Below, piece after piece: positions 28,828 through 38,760 of a stretch of 64,000 nucleotides of DNA. Position 1 is the stretch's first letter. The number at the start of each line of letters is the position of its first letter. The position numbers were made by a program, and so were the translations under genes. Below the pieces are notes generated by a model that saw only the letters and a program-made list of their open reading frames with translations, was not told the origin of the DNA and did no database searches. The DNA comes from Janthinobacterium sp. TND4EL3 (GTDB lineage: Bacteria > Pseudomonadota > Gammaproteobacteria > Burkholderiales > Burkholderiaceae_D). Location: contig NZ_FTMV01000006.1 in assembly GCF_900156175.1 (NCBI RefSeq), forward strand, positions 186,001-250,000, given 5' to 3'.

Positions 28828-29484
28828 ATGAATTTTTCGAACGAGAAAAGTCCCAAGAACTACACAGGCATCACTATCGTTGTCCTGCTGCACGTTCTCG
28901 CGGCTTACGGGATCGTGACGGGCTTGGGCAAGCGGTTGGTCACCAAAATGATGGAACCGGTTGAAACCAAGATTATCGAGGAAGTCAAACCGCCTCCACC
29001 GAAGGATCTTCCACCGCCACCACCGCCGCCAGAAATGAAGGCACCACCGCCGCCATTCATTCCGCCAGTCGAGGTGAACGTGCAGCAGCCGCCACCACAA
29101 CAGAACGTGATTGCAAATACGACTGCTGTGAAGCCAGCCACGAATGTATTGGCACCGCCAGCACCGCCTGCACAGCCTGCGCCAACTCCTGGACCAGCCA
29201 AATCGGTGCGTACGCCGGCCGTGGTTGACTTCAGTGTCTGCGAAAAGCCGGCTTATCCAAAGTCGTCGCAGCGCAATGAGGAAACCGGTGTGGTGACACT
29301 GTCCTTCCTGATCGGTGTGGATGGCAAGGTCGCTGATTCGAAGATCGTGAAGTCAAGCGGCTTCAGAGACCTGGACAAAGCTGCGGTGCAAGGTATCAGC
29401 CGCTGCACATTTAAGCCGGCAACAGTCGACGGCAAGCCGGAACAAGGCTGGCAGCAAATGCAATACGTTTGGTCGCTGGATTAA
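28828..29484 (+). CDS. tonB: TonB energy-transducing protein
   Basis: Links the inner-membrane ExbB-ExbD motor to outer-membrane receptors. The 218-residue protein has an N-terminal membrane helix (about 13-33) with the conserved His22, a periplasmic Pro-rich spacer (PPPPKD and PPPPPPPE, about 54-82; further Pro-rich to 135) and a C-terminal TonB domain (about 140-218; AYPKSSQRNEETG, FRDLDKAAV). The start at 28828 (MNFSNEKSPK) follows TTGGAG. exbB, exbD, a second exbD and a TPR gene follow. A hairpin separates it from exbB. Confidence 0.94.
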   Translation: MNFSNEKSPKNYTGITIVVLLHVLAAYGIVTGLGKRLVTKMMEPVETKIIEEVKPPPPKDLPPPPPPPEMKAPPPPFIPPVEVNVQQPPPQQNVIANTTAVKPATNVLAPPAPPAQPAPTPGPAKSVRTPAVVDFSVCEKPAYPKSSQRNEETGVVTLSFLIGVDGKVADSKIVKSSGFRDLDKAAVQGISRCTFKPATVDGKPEQGWQQMQYVWSLD

Positions 29485-29489
29485 AACCC

Positions 29490-29510
29490 GAGACAGTTAT
29501 CCACTGTCTC
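29490..29510 (+). other. Intercistronic hairpin between tonB and exbB
   Basis: A perfect 8-bp stem GAGACAGT/ACTGTCTC with a 5-base loop, starting 6 bases after the tonB stop. No T-run follows, so it is more likely an mRNA-stability or partial-attenuation element than a full terminator. Confidence 0.6.
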
Positions 29511-29570
29511 ACACCATGATTTCGTTGTCATTACGTTCAGCGATCTGTTATTTTTAATTTTGGAGGAAGC

Positions 29571-30500
29571 ATGTTTAAGAATACCCGTTTGTCCGCATTT
29601 TTTGCCGCGGTTCTGTTGTCCGTCACCGCTACTACCGCCCTGGTAGCAGCACCAGCTTTCGCTGACGCGCCAGCATCGGCAGCCGCTTCGGCTCCAGCGG
29701 CAGACGCAGCACCGGCAGCACCAGCTGCTGATGCAGCAGCTCCAGCAGCAGACGCAGCCGCTCCAGCCGCTGACGCAGCAGCTCCAGCCAAAACCGAAGA
29801 AGTCCACAACCCGTTCGGCCTGCAAGCAGTGTGGGACGGCGGCTTCGTGCCACGCGCCACCCTGATCATCCTGGCCATCATGTCGATCGGCAGCTGGTAC
29901 ATCATCATCACCAAGCTGATGGATCAAATGAAGATCTTCAAGCAAGCGAAAGAAACGGCTGCCAAGTTCTGGAAAGCCCCTTCGATCGCTGCCGGTTCGG
30001 CAACCCTGACCGAAGGCTCGCCATTCCGCTTCATCGCTGAATCGGGCACCAAGGCAACCGCTCACCACGACGGCGCCCTGCTGGAACAAATCGACCTGTC
30101 GACCTGGGTGACGATGTCGATCCAGCGCGCTTCGGACAAAGTCCAGTCGCGTCTGCAAGATGGCCTGTCGTTCCTGGCAACCGTTGGTTCGACCGCACCG
30201 TTTATCGGTCTGTTCGGTACCGTTTGGGGTATTTATGGCGCGCTGACCAACATCGGCATGACCGGTAACGCTTCGATCGATAAGGTTGCAGGTCCAGTTG
30301 GTGAAGCACTGATCATGACCGCTTTCGGTCTGCTGGTCGCCGTTCCTGCCGTTCTGGGTTACAACTGGCTGGTGCGTCGTAACAAAACCGCAATGGAAGA
30401 CGTACGCTCGTTCAGCGCCGACGTTCACTCGGTCCTGATCTCCGGCGCCATGTCGACCAGCGAAGCTGGCCGTGCTGCCGGCGCTAAAAAGATCGGATAA
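29571..30500 (+). CDS. exbB: ExbB/MotA/TolQ-type proton channel protein
   Basis: Stator of the TonB motor. The 309-residue protein is longer than classical ExbB because it has a cleavable signal peptide (about 1-27, ending AFADA) and a periplasmic Ala/Pro/Asp-rich segment with repeated AADAAAPA units (about 28-75). A membrane helix follows (about 93-112), then a cytoplasmic loop and two further helices in the MotA/TolQ block (about 195-225 and 240-275; STAPFIGLFGTVWGI). A strong GGAGG site precedes the ATG. Codon use favours GGT/CGT/GTT more than neighbours, consistent with high expression. Confidence 0.92.
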   Translation: MFKNTRLSAFFAAVLLSVTATTALVAAPAFADAPASAAASAPAADAAPAAPAADAAAPAADAAAPAADAAAPAKTEEVHNPFGLQAVWDGGFVPRATLIILAIMSIGSWYIIITKLMDQMKIFKQAKETAAKFWKAPSIAAGSATLTEGSPFRFIAESGTKATAHHDGALLEQIDLSTWVTMSIQRASDKVQSRLQDGLSFLATVGSTAPFIGLFGTVWGIYGALTNIGMTGNASIDKVAGPVGEALIMTAFGLLVAVPAVLGYNWLVRRNKTAMEDVRSFSADVHSVLISGAMSTSEAGRAAGAKKIG

Positions 30501-30505
30501 GAATC

Positions 30506-30934
30506 ATGTCGATGTCCGTCGGCTCCGACAGCGGAGATGAAGATCAAGTAATGTCAGAAATCAACACGACGCCGCTCGTCGACATCATGTTGGTTTTGCT
30601 GATCATTTTCTTGATCACCAGTCCGGTTGTCCTCAAATTGCAGAAAATCGATCTGCCGATCGAGGCCAACCAAGCCCTTCAAAGCAAGCCAGAAAACGTC
30701 AACATCGTTGTCAACAAGGATGGCGAGATCTATCTGGGCCAGAAGAAACTGAAAGATACGAACGAACTGTTCGATTATCTGAAAGTTGAAGCAGTGAAAG
30801 TACCGCAGCCGGAAGTACACGTTCGTGGCGACCAAGAAACACGCTACGAATCGATCGGCCGGGTTATTTACACGACCCAACGTGCCGGGATCCAGAAGGT
30901 CGGCTTCATCACCGAACCACCTGACAAGGGCTGA
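30506..30934 (+). CDS. exbD: ExbD biopolymer transport protein (first copy)
   Basis: Partner of ExbB, 142 residues, with one N-terminal membrane helix (about 24-44) carrying the essential Asp26 in PLVDIMLVLLI, then a periplasmic domain. The starts at codons 1 and 3 (both Met) are possible. Only 5 bases separate it from exbB. A second, distinct exbD lies 105 bases downstream, an arrangement common in TonB systems of this group. Confidence 0.93.
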   Translation: MSMSVGSDSGDEDQVMSEINTTPLVDIMLVLLIIFLITSPVVLKLQKIDLPIEANQALQSKPENVNIVVNKDGEIYLGQKKLKDTNELFDYLKVEAVKVPQPEVHVRGDQETRYESIGRVIYTTQRAGIQKVGFITEPPDKG

Positions 30935-31039
30935 TAGCGGCTGACAGCGGCGCCCCGGCAACAGCGGGACGCCACTGTCGGAAGCTTGCCGGGCGGCAGT
31001 CTCGCCCGGCGCTTCGTTGGACTTCTTAAAGGAAATACT

Positions 31040-31471
31040 ATGAGTATGAATGTCGGTTCGGGCAGTTCGCCAAACGCGGATCCGGAACCAATGATGGAAC
31101 TGAACATGACGCCCCTCATCGACGTGATGCTGGTGCTGATTATCATGTTGATCATCACGATTCCTAAGCAAAACCACTCGGTGAACCTGAACATGCCGGT
31201 CGGCACCCCGCCGCCACCGACAACGGAACCAGTGGTCGTCACGATCGATGTCGATTTTGACGGCACCATCTTGTGGGACAATCAGGTCGTTCCTGACCGT
31301 GCGTCGCTGGAAGCCAAGCTGAGCAACGTCGCTGCGCAAGCAGACCAGCCGGAAGTGCATCTGCGCCCCAACAAGCTGGTGGAGTACAAAGTCGTCGCCG
31401 GTGTGATGGCGTCGGCACAGCGTCTGGGCGTGACCAAAATCGGTCTGGTCGGCAACGAGCAATTCCAGTAA
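31040..31471 (+). CDS. exbD: ExbD biopolymer transport protein (second copy)
   Basis: A 143-residue ExbD paralogue with Asp28 in PLIDVMLVLII in its single membrane helix (about 25-45) and a periplasmic C-terminal domain. It differs throughout from the first copy, so this is an old duplication rather than a recent one. The start at 31040 follows AAAGGAAATACT; 18 in-frame upstream residues are not family-like. A strong terminator follows. Confidence 0.92.
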   Translation: MSMNVGSGSSPNADPEPMMELNMTPLIDVMLVLIIMLIITIPKQNHSVNLNMPVGTPPPPTTEPVVVTIDVDFDGTILWDNQVVPDRASLEAKLSNVAAQADQPEVHLRPNKLVEYKVVAGVMASAQRLGVTKIGLVGNEQFQ

Positions 31472-31500
31472 GCTGCAGCAATCAGGTTCTCTTTACATCC

Positions 31501-31533
31501 GAATAGGCAGGACTTCCTGCCTATTCGCTTTTT
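31501..31533 (+). terminator. Rho-independent terminator after the second exbD
   Basis: A perfect 11-bp stem GAATAGGCAGG/CCTGCCTATTC with a 4-base loop, then GCTTTTT. It lies just before the TPR gene, which may then be read by leakage or its own promoter. Confidence 0.85.
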
Positions 31534-31549
31534 ACTGAAAGACTTTCTC

Positions 31550-32761
31550 ATGTCCAAGTTTCGTCTCGCTCATCTCGGCCTCGTCATGGCCGCTATCGGT
31601 TTTACCGCAGCAACTCCTGTAATCGGCCTGGGCTCGCTGGCATATGCCGCCGACACCGTGCGTGCCGAAGTGGGCAAGCCACTGCAAGAAGCGCAAAAAC
31701 TCGCTAGCAGCGGCAAGAACAAGGAAGCGCTGGCCAAGCTGCGCGAAGCTGACAGCGTCGGCGGCAAGACCGCCTTTGAGAGCTACCAGATCGAGCGCGT
31801 GCGCGCCTCGGCCGCTGCTGCCGCCGGCGATAACGGCACCGCCATCAAGGCTTTTGAAGCCGTCATCAATTCCGGCCGCCTGAGCGCCGCCGAAGCCCCC
31901 AAATTCACGCAAGCACTGGCCGGCATGTACTACCGCGCCAAGGACTGGCCGAACACCATCACCTGGATCAAACGTTCGCTGAAAGACCGCGAAGATCCAC
32001 AGATGCGCGAACTGCTGATCCAGACCTACTATGTCAGCGGCAACTACGCCGAAGCGGCGAAAGAACTGCAAGCGCGCGGCGGCAATTCGGAAGCGAGCCT
32101 GCAGATGCTGGCCAACATCCAGTTGAAGCAAAACGACAAGGCCGGCTATGTTGCCACCCTGGAAAAACTGGCTGGCAGCTATCCGAAGACCAGCTACTGG
32201 GCCGACCTGCTGAACCGCGTCTCGGGCAAGCCTGGCTTCTCGCAACGCCTGGGCCTGGACGTCCAGCGCCTGCGCCTGGCCAACGGCCTGTTCACCAAGC
32301 CTTCCGAATACATGGAAATCAGCCAGTTGGCATTGCAAGCAGGCAATCCTGGCGAAGCGTTGAGCATCATCGAGCAGGGCTACAAAAAAGGCGTGCTGGG
32401 TACCGGCGCCGATGCCGCCCGTCACCAGCGCTTGAAAGACCTGGCCCTGAAGACCCAGGCTGACCTGAAGGCCAACGCCGCCAAGTCGGAAGCGGAATAC
32501 GTCAAGAACAAGGACGCCGACAGCTTGAGCAAGCTGGGCTTCGCCCTGGTCTACGATGGCCAGGCCGACAAAGGCCTGGGCTTGATGAATGACGCCGTGA
32601 AGATGGGCACCGCCAAGTATCCGGAAGAAGCCAAGCTGCACCTGGGCATCGCCTACATCCACGCCGGCAAGAAGGCCAACGCATCGACCGCGCTGAAAGC
32701 CGTCAAGGGCACGGATGGCGCTGCCGACCTGGCCCGCTACTGGGCCTTGATGAATAAATAA
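31550..32761 (+). CDS. Exported tetratricopeptide-like repeat protein
   Basis: A 403-residue protein with a signal peptide (about 1-34, ending SLAYAA) and helical repeats through the rest (for example PLQEAQKLASSGKNKEALAK, LLIQTYYVSGNYAEAAKEL, EEAKLHLGIAYIHAGKKANA), so it is a periplasmic scaffold-like protein. No enzyme motif is seen. Its position after tonB-exbB-exbD-exbD suggests a role with the TonB system, but a terminator separates it from exbD. Function unknown. Confidence 0.78.
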   Translation: MSKFRLAHLGLVMAAIGFTAATPVIGLGSLAYAADTVRAEVGKPLQEAQKLASSGKNKEALAKLREADSVGGKTAFESYQIERVRASAAAAAGDNGTAIKAFEAVINSGRLSAAEAPKFTQALAGMYYRAKDWPNTITWIKRSLKDREDPQMRELLIQTYYVSGNYAEAAKELQARGGNSEASLQMLANIQLKQNDKAGYVATLEKLAGSYPKTSYWADLLNRVSGKPGFSQRLGLDVQRLRLANGLFTKPSEYMEISQLALQAGNPGEALSIIEQGYKKGVLGTGADAARHQRLKDLALKTQADLKANAAKSEAEYVKNKDADSLSKLGFALVYDGQADKGLGLMNDAVKMGTAKYPEEAKLHLGIAYIHAGKKANASTALKAVKGTDGAADLARYWALMNK

Positions 32762-32810
32762 GATTATATCCTCAGGATATTGTCGGGCAGCTAGTCGAGT
32801 GCCCACCACC

Positions 32811-32847
32811 AAAAGCGTTGCCGGCACACCCGCCGGCAACGCTTTTT
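32811..32847 (+). terminator. Rho-independent terminator after the TPR gene
   Basis: A perfect 15-bp stem (AAAAGCGTTGCCGGC with its complement) and 6-base loop, ending in a T-run. The A-run on the left arm makes it potentially bidirectional. Confidence 0.88.
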
Positions 32848-32890
32848 ATCATTTCAGCAGGGAAATTACCCCTGCGGCCGCCCTGCCGGG

Positions 32891-32918
32891 TGTGCATCGC
32901 TGAAACAGTCCGTATAAT
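32891..32918 (+). promoter_or_regulatory. Candidate ribF operon promoter
   Basis: TATAAT at 32913-32918 with TGTGCA at 32891-32896 (16-base spacer), 34 bases before the ribF start. Confidence 0.45.
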
Positions 32919-32951
32919 CCCCCTTTTGGCACAGTTTTTCATCAGATTCCT

Positions 32952-33923
32952 ATGAAGGTATTCCGCGGACTTCCCAATGCCCAGGCTCGAGCGCCTTGCG
33001 CTCTGACCATCGGCAATTTTGACGGTGTCCACATCGGCCATCAGGCCTTGCTGGCGCGCGTGCGCGAAGCTGCCACCGAACTCGGCATCGAAGCGGCCGT
33101 GATGACGTTCGAACCGCACCCGCGCGAATTCTTCGCGCAGCGCGCGGGCGACCTGTCGAAGGCGCCGCAACGCATCGCCAACCTGCGCGACAAGCTGCAG
33201 TCGCTCGATGACGCCGGCATCGACCGGGTCGTCGTCGAGCACTTCAGCGCCCAGTTCGCCGCCCTGACGCCGCAGGAATTCACGGAAAAAGTCCTCGTCG
33301 ACGGCTTGCACGTGAAATGGCTGATGGTCGGCGACGACTTTTGCTATGGCGCCCGGCGCGCCGGCGACGTGGCCATGCTGCAGGAAGCGGGCCGCCAATA
33401 TGGTTTCCATGTAGAAACACTGCCCACCGTCATGAATGGCAGCACGCGCATCTCCTCGTCGGCCGTGCGCTTGGCGCTGGCCGCCGGCGACTTCCCGCTG
33501 GCGCAGCAGCTGCTGGGCCATCCCTACGCCATTTCCGGCCATGTGATCCACGGCCAGAAGCTGGGCCGCACCCTCGGCTTCCCCACCCTGAACCTGCGCG
33601 TGGCGCACCGCCCCGCCCTGTCCGGCATCTTCATCGTGCAGGTGCACGGCCTGGGACCAGTACCGCTGCCGGCCGTGGCCAGCCTGGGCGTGCGCCCGAC
33701 CGTCGACGACAGCGGCCGCGTCTTGCTGGAAGTGCATCTGTTTGATTTCGCGCAATCGTGCTATGGCAAGCTGGTGCGCGTGGAATTCCTGCAAAAGCTG
33801 CGCGACGAAGAGAAATACGACGATTTGCCCACCCTGACGGCCGCCATCGAGCGCGACTCGAACCAGGCGCGCGCCTACTTCGAGCAGCGCAGCGGCGCCA
33901 TTACCGCCACCGACCGAATTTGA
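32952..33923 (+). CDS. ribF: Bifunctional riboflavin kinase / FAD synthetase
   Basis: Makes FMN and then FAD from riboflavin. The 323-residue protein has the N-terminal nucleotidyltransferase domain ([15 protein letters not shown], about residues 22-36; SSSAVR near 172) and the C-terminal flavokinase domain ([16 protein letters not shown], about 201-216; a GVRPT motif near 242). Length is typical. It starts the conserved ribF-ileS-lspA-coaBC-dut block. No FMN riboswitch was recognised in the 100-base leader. Confidence 0.95.
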   Translation: MKVFRGLPNAQARAPCALTIGNFDGVHIGHQALLARVREAATELGIEAAVMTFEPHPREFFAQRAGDLSKAPQRIANLRDKLQSLDDAGIDRVVVEHFSAQFAALTPQEFTEKVLVDGLHVKWLMVGDDFCYGARRAGDVAMLQEAGRQYGFHVETLPTVMNGSTRISSSAVRLALAAGDFPLAQQLLGHPYAISGHVIHGQKLGRTLGFPTLNLRVAHRPALSGIFIVQVHGLGPVPLPAVASLGVRPTVDDSGRVLLEVHLFDFAQSCYGKLVRVEFLQKLRDEEKYDDLPTLTAAIERDSNQARAYFEQRSGAITATDRI

Positions 33924-33990
33924 CGCCGGCCAACTCCGCCGCCTGGCGGCCCCTGCCGCCGCAAACCATTCAATATCATTAAAGAAGATT

Positions 33991-36891
33991 ATGTCCGATC
34001 AAAACAAGCCAGCCACGCCCAAGCAGAACAAGAAACCTGAAAGCAAATACCCGGTCAACATGACGGAAACCCCGTTCCCGATGCGCGGCGACATGGCCAA
34101 GCGCGAGCCGCAATGGGTACAGCAGTGGCAAGACAAGAAAATCTACGAGCGCGTGCGCAAGGCTGCCGCCGGCCGTCCGAAATTCATCCTGCACGACGGC
34201 CCGCCGTACGCGAATGGCGACATCCACCTGGGCCACGCCGTCAACAAGATCCTCAAAGACATGGTCGTCAAATCGCGCTCGCTGGCCGGCTTCGACGCGC
34301 CCTACGTGCCGGGCTGGGATTGCCACGGCATGCCGATCGAGATCCAGATCGAAAAACTGCACGGCAAAAACCTGCCGACGGCTGAAGTGCTGGAAAAGGC
34401 CCGCGCCTACGCCAACGTGCAGGTCGAGCGCCAGAAGAAGGATTTTATTCGCCTGGGCGTGCTCGGCGAGTGGGACAACCCCTACCTGACCATGGCGCAC
34501 GGCAATGAAGCCGACGAGCTGCGCGCGCTGGGCAAGCTGCTGGAAAAAGGCTATGTCTACCGCGGCCTGAAGCCCGTCAACTGGTGCTTCGACTGCCAGT
34601 CGGCGCTGGCCGAGGCGGAAGTGGAATACGCGGAAAAACGCGATCCCGCCATCGACGTCGGGTTCAAGTTCGCCGAACCGGAAAAGCTGGCGGCCGCCTT
34701 TGGCCTGCCTGCCCTGCCGACCGAGAACGGTTTCATCGTCATCTGGACCACGACGCCGTGGACCATCCCGTCGAACCAGGCGCTCAACGTGCACCCGGAA
34801 GTGAAGTATTCGCTGGTGAAGGCCGAGCGCGACGGCCAGCCATTGCTGCTGATCCTGGCGCAAGACCTGGTCGTGGCCAGCCTGGCGCGCTTCAAGCTCG
34901 ATGGCACGACGATCGCCACCTGCGACGGCGCCGCCCTGGCCGGCATCAGCTTCCGCCACCCGCTGCATGCGGCTGACGCCTTCTACGACCGTTTGTCGCC
35001 GCTGTACCTGGCCGAATACGTGACCACGGAAAGCGGCACGGGCGTGGTGCACTCGGCGCCCGCCTACGGCCTGGACGACTTTATCTCGTGCAAGGCGCAC
35101 GGCATGAAGGACGACGACATCATCAAGCCCGTCATGGGCGACGGCAAGTTCGCCTCGACCCTGCCCCTGTTCGGCGGCATGACCATCTGGGAAGCGTCGA
35201 AACCGATCTGCAATGCCCTGAAAGAAGCGGGCGCCTTGTTCGAAGTCAAGATGTTCGACCACAGTTACATGCACTGCTGGCGCCATAAGACGCCGATCAT
35301 CTACCGCGCCACGTCGCAGTGGTTCGCCGGCATGGACCTGACGCCGAAGGACGGCGGCGCGACCCTGCGCGAGACGGCCTTGCAAGGCATCGCCGACACC
35401 GAGTTCTTCCCGGACTGGGGCCAGGCGCGCCTGCACGGCATGATCGCCAACCGTCCCGACTGGACCCTGTCGCGCCAGCGCCAGTGGGGCGTGCCGATGG
35501 CCTTCATCGTGCACAAGGAAACGGGCGACCTGCATCCACGCACGCCGGAACTGCTGGAGCAGGTGGCCAAGCTGATCGAAAAGGGCGGCATCGAGGCATG
35601 GCAGGCGCTGGATCTGAAAGACCTGATCGGCGACGAAGCGGCCATCTACGCCAAGAACAAGGATACCCTGGACGTGTGGTTCGATTCCGGCGCCACGCAC
35701 CAGACGGTGCTGGGCGGCCCGCAGGCCCACGGTTCGCACTCGACGCAGCTGCAATTCCCGGCCGACCTGTACCTGGAAGGCTCGGACCAGCATCGCGGCT
35801 GGTTCCACTCGTCGCTGCTCGTGTCGTCGATGCTGAACGGCCGTCCGCCGTACAAGGCGCTGCTCACGCACGGCTTCACGGTCGACGGCGAAGGCAAGAA
35901 GATGTCCAAGTCGCTGGGCAACACGCTGGCGCCGCAAAAGATCTCGGACACCCTGGGCGCCGATATCCTGCGCCTGTGGATCGCCTCGACCGACTACACG
36001 GGCGAGCTGTCGATCTCCGACGAGATCCTCAAACGCGTGACGGAATCGTACCGCCGCATCCGCAACACCCTGCGCTTCCTGCTGGCGAACACCTCGGACT
36101 TCAATCCGGCCACGGACGCCGTGCCGGTGGCGGAGATGTTCGAAATCGACCGCTATGCGCTGGCCAACATGGCATCGCTGCAGCAGCAGATCGAGAACAA
36201 CTATGCGCGCTACGAGTTCCACCCCGTCGTGTCGAAGCTGCAGACCTACTGCTCGGAAGACCTGGGCGGCTTCTACCTCGACATCCTGAAGGACCGTTTG
36301 TACACCTCGGGCCTGACGTCGCACGCGCGCCGTTCGGCACAGACGGCGCTGTGGCACATCACGCAAAGCCTGCTGCGCCTGATGGCCCCGGCCCTGTCGT
36401 TCACGGCCGAAGAAGCGTGGGCAGTCTTCGCCGGCGCGGAAGCGTATGCCGCCAGCGATGAAACCATCTTCACGCAAACCTGGTGGCAGCTGCCGGAAGT
36501 GTCGGACGCGGCCGCCCTGCTGGAGAAATACACGGCCCTGCGCGCCGTGCGCACGGACGTGACGAAGCAGCTGGAAGACTTACGCACTTCGGGCGCCATC
36601 GGTTCCTCGCTGCAGGCGGAACTGACGATCAAGGCCGCGCCGATGAAGTACAAGCTGTTGACGACCCTGGGCGAGGACTTGAAGTTCGTCTTCATCACCT
36701 CGCAGGCCAGCGTTGTCGAAGTGCTTGAGGAAGCGGCCGAGGAAGTGCTCGTGGCCGCGTCGACGGCACCGAAGTGCGAGCGCTGCTGGCACTACCGCGC
36801 CGACGTGGGCACGGACGCCGCGCATGCCACCCTGTGCGGCCGCTGCGTCAGCAATCTGTTTGGCGCGGGCGAGAAACGCCGCTTCGCCTAA
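33991..36891 (+). CDS. ileS: Isoleucyl-tRNA synthetase
   Basis: Charges tRNA-Ile, 966 residues. Class I signatures are HLGH (79-82, the HIGH motif) and KMSKS (637-641). The editing (CP1) domain lies between them. The C-terminal zinc site is CERC...CGRC in the last 50 residues, as in bacterial (E. coli-type) IleS. A long Lys/Asn/Pro N-terminal lead of about 20 residues precedes the family start region. It is 67 bases after ribF and 93 before lspA. Confidence 0.97.
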   Translation: MSDQNKPATPKQNKKPESKYPVNMTETPFPMRGDMAKREPQWVQQWQDKKIYERVRKAAAGRPKFILHDGPPYANGDIHLGHAVNKILKDMVVKSRSLAGFDAPYVPGWDCHGMPIEIQIEKLHGKNLPTAEVLEKARAYANVQVERQKKDFIRLGVLGEWDNPYLTMAHGNEADELRALGKLLEKGYVYRGLKPVNWCFDCQSALAEAEVEYAEKRDPAIDVGFKFAEPEKLAAAFGLPALPTENGFIVIWTTTPWTIPSNQALNVHPEVKYSLVKAERDGQPLLLILAQDLVVASLARFKLDGTTIATCDGAALAGISFRHPLHAADAFYDRLSPLYLAEYVTTESGTGVVHSAPAYGLDDFISCKAHGMKDDDIIKPVMGDGKFASTLPLFGGMTIWEASKPICNALKEAGALFEVKMFDHSYMHCWRHKTPIIYRATSQWFAGMDLTPKDGGATLRETALQGIADTEFFPDWGQARLHGMIANRPDWTLSRQRQWGVPMAFIVHKETGDLHPRTPELLEQVAKLIEKGGIEAWQALDLKDLIGDEAAIYAKNKDTLDVWFDSGATHQTVLGGPQAHGSHSTQLQFPADLYLEGSDQHRGWFHSSLLVSSMLNGRPPYKALLTHGFTVDGEGKKMSKSLGNTLAPQKISDTLGADILRLWIASTDYTGELSISDEILKRVTESYRRIRNTLRFLLANTSDFNPATDAVPVAEMFEIDRYALANMASLQQQIENNYARYEFHPVVSKLQTYCSEDLGGFYLDILKDRLYTSGLTSHARRSAQTALWHITQSLLRLMAPALSFTAEEAWAVFAGAEAYAASDETIFTQTWWQLPEVSDAAALLEKYTALRAVRTDVTKQLEDLRTSGAIGSSLQAELTIKAAPMKYKLLTTLGEDLKFVFITSQASVVEVLEEAAEEVLVAASTAPKCERCWHYRADVGTDAAHATLCGRCVSNLFGAGEKRRFA

Positions 36892-36984
36892 GACGGCGCG
36901 GGACTGGAATTCATACCCAGTCCGCCCGCCTCCCACCGCCGCTGCCCGCCAGGGTGGCGGCGGCTTTATCTTCCCTGGAAAAAT

Positions 36985-37494
36985 ATGGCCACTAAAAACC
37001 GTTTTTCATCGAAATCGTCGTCCTCATCGTCGCTGGTGCCCTGGCTGGGCATCGCCGCCATCGTCATCCTGTTCGACCAGATCACCAAGATCACGATCCT
37101 GAAGACCTTCCGCTATGCGCAAGAGATGGTCATCACCTCGTATTTCAACCTGGTGCTCGCATATAACAAGGGCGCCGCGTTCAGCTTCCTGTCCGACCAG
37201 GGCGGCTGGCAGCGCTATTTCTTCACCGGCATCGCCCTGGCGGCCGCCATCTACATCATCTATTTGCTGAAAAAGCACGCCGGCCAGCGCATGTTCTGCT
37301 GGGCCCTGGCGCTGATACTCGGCGGCGCGCTGGGCAACGCCATCGACCGCCTGATGTATGGCCACGTGGTCGATTTCCTCGATTTTCACTGGAAGAGCTG
37401 GGGCCATTTCCCCGCTTTCAATATCGCCGACAGCGCCATCTGCATCGGCGCGGCCCTGTTCATCATCGATGAACTGCGCCGTGTAAACAAATAA
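36985..37494 (+). CDS. lspA: Lipoprotein signal peptidase (signal peptidase II)
   Basis: Inner-membrane aspartyl protease that cleaves lipoprotein signal peptides below the lipidated Cys. The 169-residue protein has four hydrophobic segments and the catalytic pair D130 ([10 protein letters not shown]) and D149 ([11 protein letters not shown]). The first 17 residues are unusually Ser/Lys-rich (a run of seven Ser) before the first helix, but the start is the only Met available. It follows ileS, the classic arrangement, and coaBC comes 15 bases later. Confidence 0.95.
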   Translation: MATKNRFSSKSSSSSSLVPWLGIAAIVILFDQITKITILKTFRYAQEMVITSYFNLVLAYNKGAAFSFLSDQGGWQRYFFTGIALAAAIYIIYLLKKHAGQRMFCWALALILGGALGNAIDRLMYGHVVDFLDFHWKSWGHFPAFNIADSAICIGAALFIIDELRRVNK

Positions 37495-37509
37495 CAGCGG
37501 GAGAACGGC

Positions 37510-38730
37510 ATGGAATTGTCCGGCAAAAAAATCGTCCTGGGACTGTCAGGCGGCGTCGCCTGCTACAAGGCGGCGGAACTGTGCCGCGCGCTGACCAAGT
37601 CTGGCGCCTCGGTACAGGTGGTCATGACGGATGCGGCCAGCCATTTCATCACGGCCGTGACGATGCAGGCGCTGTCCGGCCACCCCGTGCACACGAGCCA
37701 GTGGGATGCCCGCATCGATAACAACATGGCGCACATCGATCTGACGCGCCATGCGGACGCCATCCTGATCGCGCCGTGTTCGGCCGATTTTATGCGCAAA
37801 CTCGCGCACGGCGTATGCGACGACCTGCTGTCGACCCTGTGCCTGGCCCGCCCGGCCCACCTGCCTTTGCTGGTGGCGCCGGCCATGAACGTGGAAATGT
37901 GGCAGAACCCGGCCACCCAGCGCAATGTGCAGCAGCTGCGCGACGACGGCATCAAGCTGTTCGGCCCGGCGGCCGGCGAACAGGCCTGCGGCGAAGTTGG
38001 CCTGGGCCGCATGCTGGAACCGGAGCAGCTCTTGACGGAGCTGATCGCCGCCTTCCAGCCGAAGGTCCTGGCGGGCAAGCGCGTGCTGGTCACGGCCGGC
38101 CCCACTTTCGAGGCCATCGACCCCGTGCGCGGCATTACCAATCTGTCTTCGGGCAAGATGGGCTATGCCGTGGCCCGGGCGGCGCGCGAGGCGGGCGCCG
38201 AAGTGCTGCTCATTTCGGGTCCCACGGCGCTCGAATCGCCGTTTGGCGTGCGCCGCATCAATGTGCAAAGCGCGCAGCAGATGCATGATGCGGTATTGGC
38301 CCATGTCGACGACCAGCATGTCTTCGTCGCCGTCGCCGCCGTGGCCGACTGGCGGGTCGTCAACGCCAGCGAACAGAAAATGAAAAAGCAGGCCGACGGC
38401 TCCGTGCCGGAACTGCAGTTCGCGCAAAATCCCGACATCCTGGCCACCGTGGCGGCGCGCACCAACCTGGCCGGCTATCCGTATTGCGTGGGCTTTGCCG
38501 CCGAATCGGAAAACCTCGTGGAATTCGGCTCGGTCAAGCGCGAGAAAAAGGGCATTCCTTTGCTCGTTGGCAATATCGGCCAGAACACCTTCGGCCAGGA
38601 CGACAACACCATCATCCTCTTCGACGAGGATGGCCATACCGTGCTGCCGCGCGCCTCGAAACTGAACCTGGCGCGCCAGCTGATTTCGGAAATCTCGAAG
38701 CGGCTGGCAAAAAACTCGCTCCTCAAGTAA
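37510..38730 (+). CDS. coaBC: Bifunctional phosphopantothenoylcysteine decarboxylase / phosphopantothenate-cysteine ligase
   Basis: Two successive steps of coenzyme A synthesis. The 406-residue protein has the FMN-dependent CoaC domain (about 1-185; GVACYKAAEL, catalytic His in NNMAHIDLTRHAD, PAMNVEMW) and the CoaB ligase domain (about 186-400; TAGPTFEAIDPVRGITN, and the AAVADW and FAAES motifs). Length matches the family. It lies between lspA and dut on the same strand and is probably co-transcribed with both. Confidence 0.95.
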   Translation: MELSGKKIVLGLSGGVACYKAAELCRALTKSGASVQVVMTDAASHFITAVTMQALSGHPVHTSQWDARIDNNMAHIDLTRHADAILIAPCSADFMRKLAHGVCDDLLSTLCLARPAHLPLLVAPAMNVEMWQNPATQRNVQQLRDDGIKLFGPAAGEQACGEVGLGRMLEPEQLLTELIAAFQPKVLAGKRVLVTAGPTFEAIDPVRGITNLSSGKMGYAVARAAREAGAEVLLISGPTALESPFGVRRINVQSAQQMHDAVLAHVDDQHVFVAVAAVADWRVVNASEQKMKKQADGSVPELQFAQNPDILATVAARTNLAGYPYCVGFAAESENLVEFGSVKREKKGIPLLVGNIGQNTFGQDDNTIILFDEDGHTVLPRASKLNLARQLISEISKRLAKNSLLK

Positions 38731-38760
38731 CCCTTTATACGCATTAGCTCATTTAGATTC

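Noticed and set aside
32848..32951. FMN riboswitch before ribF
   Set aside because: The leader is too short and no RFN-type conserved boxes were seen.
33979..36477. 832-residue minus-strand frame opposite ileS
   Set aside because: Shadow of ileS; ileS carries HIGH, KMSKS and zinc motifs.
36937..36975. GC-rich hairpin (CCGCCGC/GCGGCGG) before lspA as a terminator
   Set aside because: No T-run; lspA lies close downstream within a conserved block, so at most an attenuator.
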